A DNA stretch of 64,000 bases from assembly GCF_050436995.1 (NCBI RefSeq), contig NC_134758.1:7874001-7938000 (forward strand), read 5' to 3'. The notes under the pieces were generated by a model. That model was not told the DNA's origin. It was given only the letters and a program-made list of their open reading frames with translations, and searched no databases. This document shows positions 61,261 through 64,000 of the stretch, piece by piece; position 1 is the first letter of the stretch; every line of letters begins with the position of its first letter. This DNA comes from Anticarsia gemmatalis (Eukaryota; Arthropoda; Insecta; Lepidoptera; Erebidae). The translations under genes and the position numbers were made by a program.

Positions 61261-64000
61261 GGCAGAGGAATTCGCCATTCATATTGCCGGTGCTTTTAGA
61301 ATAACAAAAATATGTAATTCAGAGCAGACATATTGGAGTGCTGATTAATTGTCGGGAGATAGTATGTAGGTATCTAATAAGATAGAAATCGATCAGTAAT
61401 AAAAATAAAACAAGAAAGCTGAGATGATGTCGAGACGTGAGCTAGCAGCAGACAGTAGCAGAGGAGATATTATTCAACGGCTCATTTAATCGTGTTTGAT
61501 CTTAAGTGTAAAAATAAACAGCGATCCATGAACACCGGAAACGAAACATTCTTTCGCATCATTATGTACGTTATACGTAGATACTTAGATAGTTAGCTAC
61601 CTACCACTGAATGAGCTAAATATCTACGAGACATAAATATGATCTCACGTTTACGTTATTTTAATGCGGAACCATTATACAGTCCATTCCATTTAAGCTC
61701 GCTCGTATTTTTGTTGGAAAATCGTAAAATAAAACTTTGTTTATGTTGGGTAAAGTTATTAGTATTAAAATTTATTTATACACATAATTACGAAATAAAA
61801 TGTTATGCTTTTGGAAACTTATAAAACTTACGTAGGTATCTTACATGTTAACGTAAACATGTCGAAAATTAGATATTTAAGACAATGTATGGTCCATTCA
61901 TTTTTATGACTACATTGTTAAGGTTAATTGACAATGAAACAAAAATAACTAACACGAAGAAGTTAATTGTCAATACTTGTTTTAGATATCATGATGGCAA
62001 AAAAACAAAGTTGAGTGTCTGAGTTAAATATAACTTCCATTCGCCGCAAGTAAGTGACATCATTGTGAGTTTCCGCAATTCATATCACCCAGGGTTTCCC
62101 ATCACCACTATTTATAGTTGAACGCAACTTATAACAATAGGTAGAGTTTTACCGCCAGTAGTCAGTACTCAATATTAACAAACACTGGTTATAGTCAGAT
62201 AACATTATTCAAAATTAACATGATCACACACGTCATTAAGCAAACGTCACTGATTTATATCTAAATGGTAGTTACACAATATTATGTATGTGCTTATATG
62301 TATAGGTGTGCCATAAATGTGTAAGTGGGTATTGTTCGATGTTTGTAGTACAAATAGTGCGTGGTATTGTGGCGGGCAGCGGGCACGGAGCGCGGGCCTG
62401 CGCGGGTGCGGCGCGGGCGCATACTCGCAGTCGCACACGCAGGTCATTATCCTTAGCCTCTCCTGCGCCCATAGTGGCTACAGTAAAATTGTAGTATTTA
62501 CGCTTGCGTCCCCGCGTAGCGCACCAACTCGCTCGGTACACCCGGTACCTCGTGTACCCACACAATGCGCTGTTTACAACTTATTCGAGTAAATCATTGG
62601 AGCTTAACATACTGGGAATTGATTACGCACCGAGTACCGACCTTGTTATTGTTGTTCACTCATTTGTTGTACGACCGAGTACAATAAGTCGGTCTTATTA
62701 AAATTACACAGCCCACCATTATTTACTTATATAAATAACCCTACGGTTTTTAGCTCCAGCCAGCCGACATAATTGTGATAATTCGTTATAATATACACAT
62801 TTACATGCTAATAGCACATGATATAAAAGTTTATACGCCTAATATGTATGATACATTCACTACTTACTAATGCGAATAGCTTGTAGAGGCCAGATGTCAT
62901 AGTAATAATTCTGAAATTAAGACATTTAGAACCCATTACATATGAGTGGCTGCTCATTATCTGTAATGGCGTAAGTAGCATAATTCTTTGTATTTATTTT
63001 AAACAAATAGGTAAGTGATGGTTCGTTTAGCTCGCTCATCCGGGTCTCTTTAACCGTATTTCACTTAGGTTACACTGGGAATAATAGGCTATAGTCCAGG
63101 TGAAAGCAATGCTGCAACGTGTTTCTTTACACAAGAAATTCTCTGATATTCGTTCCTTACGAAAATGATTATTTGTAGCTGACAGTAAGTCCAGCTCATG
63201 ATCCTATTGCCGTTAAGTAAATTGTGTGTGATCCATATGGTGTTGGTTAGTGAGTGTCAAAGTGCATTTATTATGACTACGCACAACCTGCAACGCAAAC
63301 CTAATTTTCAGAGCGGTTGTTCTTTTGACAAGTCAATCATTAAAAAAACTATAGTGGCAATGGAAAGCCAAAGTCACGTAAAAGTTCCAACTTGATAGCT
63401 TTACGAGGTGCGGTCACACATTTCATTAAGATCCGCATATCATTCAACATTGCTGTGGCATTACGTTACCGTTAGAACATAATTATACGAAAAAACAAAT
63501 CAATAACAATCTGTTGAACACAGGAAGCAGCCGACACGTTAATCAGGTTAATCTCTATATATCATCAAGAGATAATTATCTTTAATATAGTAGATAATTT
63601 TAGCCGCATTGAGAAGAGAACATTGTTGAAATTAATTGGCATAGCCAAGGTTGCGGGGGTCGTTGTCCTTGTGGTGGTGTGGTGTGTGCGCATGCGCGGT
63701 GCGCGCCGTGCGCCGGCGCAGCGTCGCGTCGCCACCTCGTACCTAATGCGCATTGACGTGACAACATACATGTCTATACACCTAATACACTATGAAGTAC
63801 GGATGAAAATCATTATTCCACTAATTACTAACGATCTTCTTCAAAAGTAACAGCCAAAGTATAGGCTAAATGAAAATGGCAGTAAAATTTGTTCATTTAC
63901 GATTTTACTGGTAGTTTTATGAAGAAAAAGATTTGCCCTTACTACACAAATATTCGAGAAAATTCAACAATTCATACATAATGCATTCTTTGCATGTAGT
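61261..64000. other. Noncoding stretch to window end
   Basis: AT-rich with two GC-rich patches (about 62,370-62,560 and 63,650-63,740) that create overlapping short frames on both strands. No gene, RNA gene or mobile element is supported. Confidence 0.5.

Overview
This window is nuclear DNA from a butterfly or moth, most likely a noctuid-type moth. The evidence is AT-rich intergenic DNA, small GT-AG introns, coding exons much richer in GC than their surroundings, and interspersed repeats typical of Lepidoptera. These repeats include a tRNA-derived SINE, an RTE-type tail ending in (GAT)n, a mariner MITE, a piggyBac-like element, and short repeats ending in motifs such as GCGGGTCAGCTAGT. Species assignment is inference. 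I see no prokaryotic or viral gene cluster and no CRISPR array.

Layout: 1-20.7 kb has no convincing host gene. It holds a nested palindrome (4.9-5.0 kb), an interspersed repeat (6.7 kb), an internally deleted piggyBac-like transposon (9.14-10.27 kb), a 48-bp palindrome beside it and a second interspersed repeat (14.0 kb). From 20.8 to 24.1 kb (+) lies an eight-exon p130CAS (BCAR1/NEDD9 family) gene, followed by a 5'-truncated non-LTR retrotransposon with a perfect 15-bp target-site duplication. A compact housekeeping cluster follows: a nine-exon gene with two Myb/SANT-like domains (27.1-30.4 kb, -), then, divergent from it, a SMIM13-like membrane microprotein (31.0-31.3 kb, +), the N-terminal acetyltransferase NAA10 (31.6-32.9 kb, +), and convergent with NAA10 a TSSC4-like spliceosome factor (33.3-34.0 kb, -).

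From 34 to 52 kb there is little coding sequence: a SINE, another copy of the first interspersed repeat, a GC-rich island at 39.55-39.9 kb that may be a promoter, and a possible noncoding first exon ending at 40,073. A BTB-BACK protein gene has its whole coding region in one exon at 52,443-53,639. If the 40-kb exon belongs to it, its first intron is about 12.3 kb and contains an RNase H-bearing LINE fragment, a Helitron-like repeat and a mariner MITE. An unrecognised 154-residue coiled-coil protein is encoded on the minus strand at 56.3-56.8 kb. The rest, to 64 kb, is noncoding with a few GC-rich patches, the strongest at 60.6-61.25 kb.

The genes do not form a pathway. p130CAS is an adhesion and Src/Crk signalling scaffold, NAA10 is a co-translational acetyltransferase, TSSC4 acts on U5 snRNP, and the Myb/SANT and BTB proteins are regulatory. 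I did not find a clear new biological system. The observations most worth checking are the deleted piggyBac that keeps both protein termini, the double Myb/SANT gene with a 19-nt microexon, a possible SMIM13-to-NAA10 splice that would place a stop and start in ATGA overlap, and the coiled-coil orphan.
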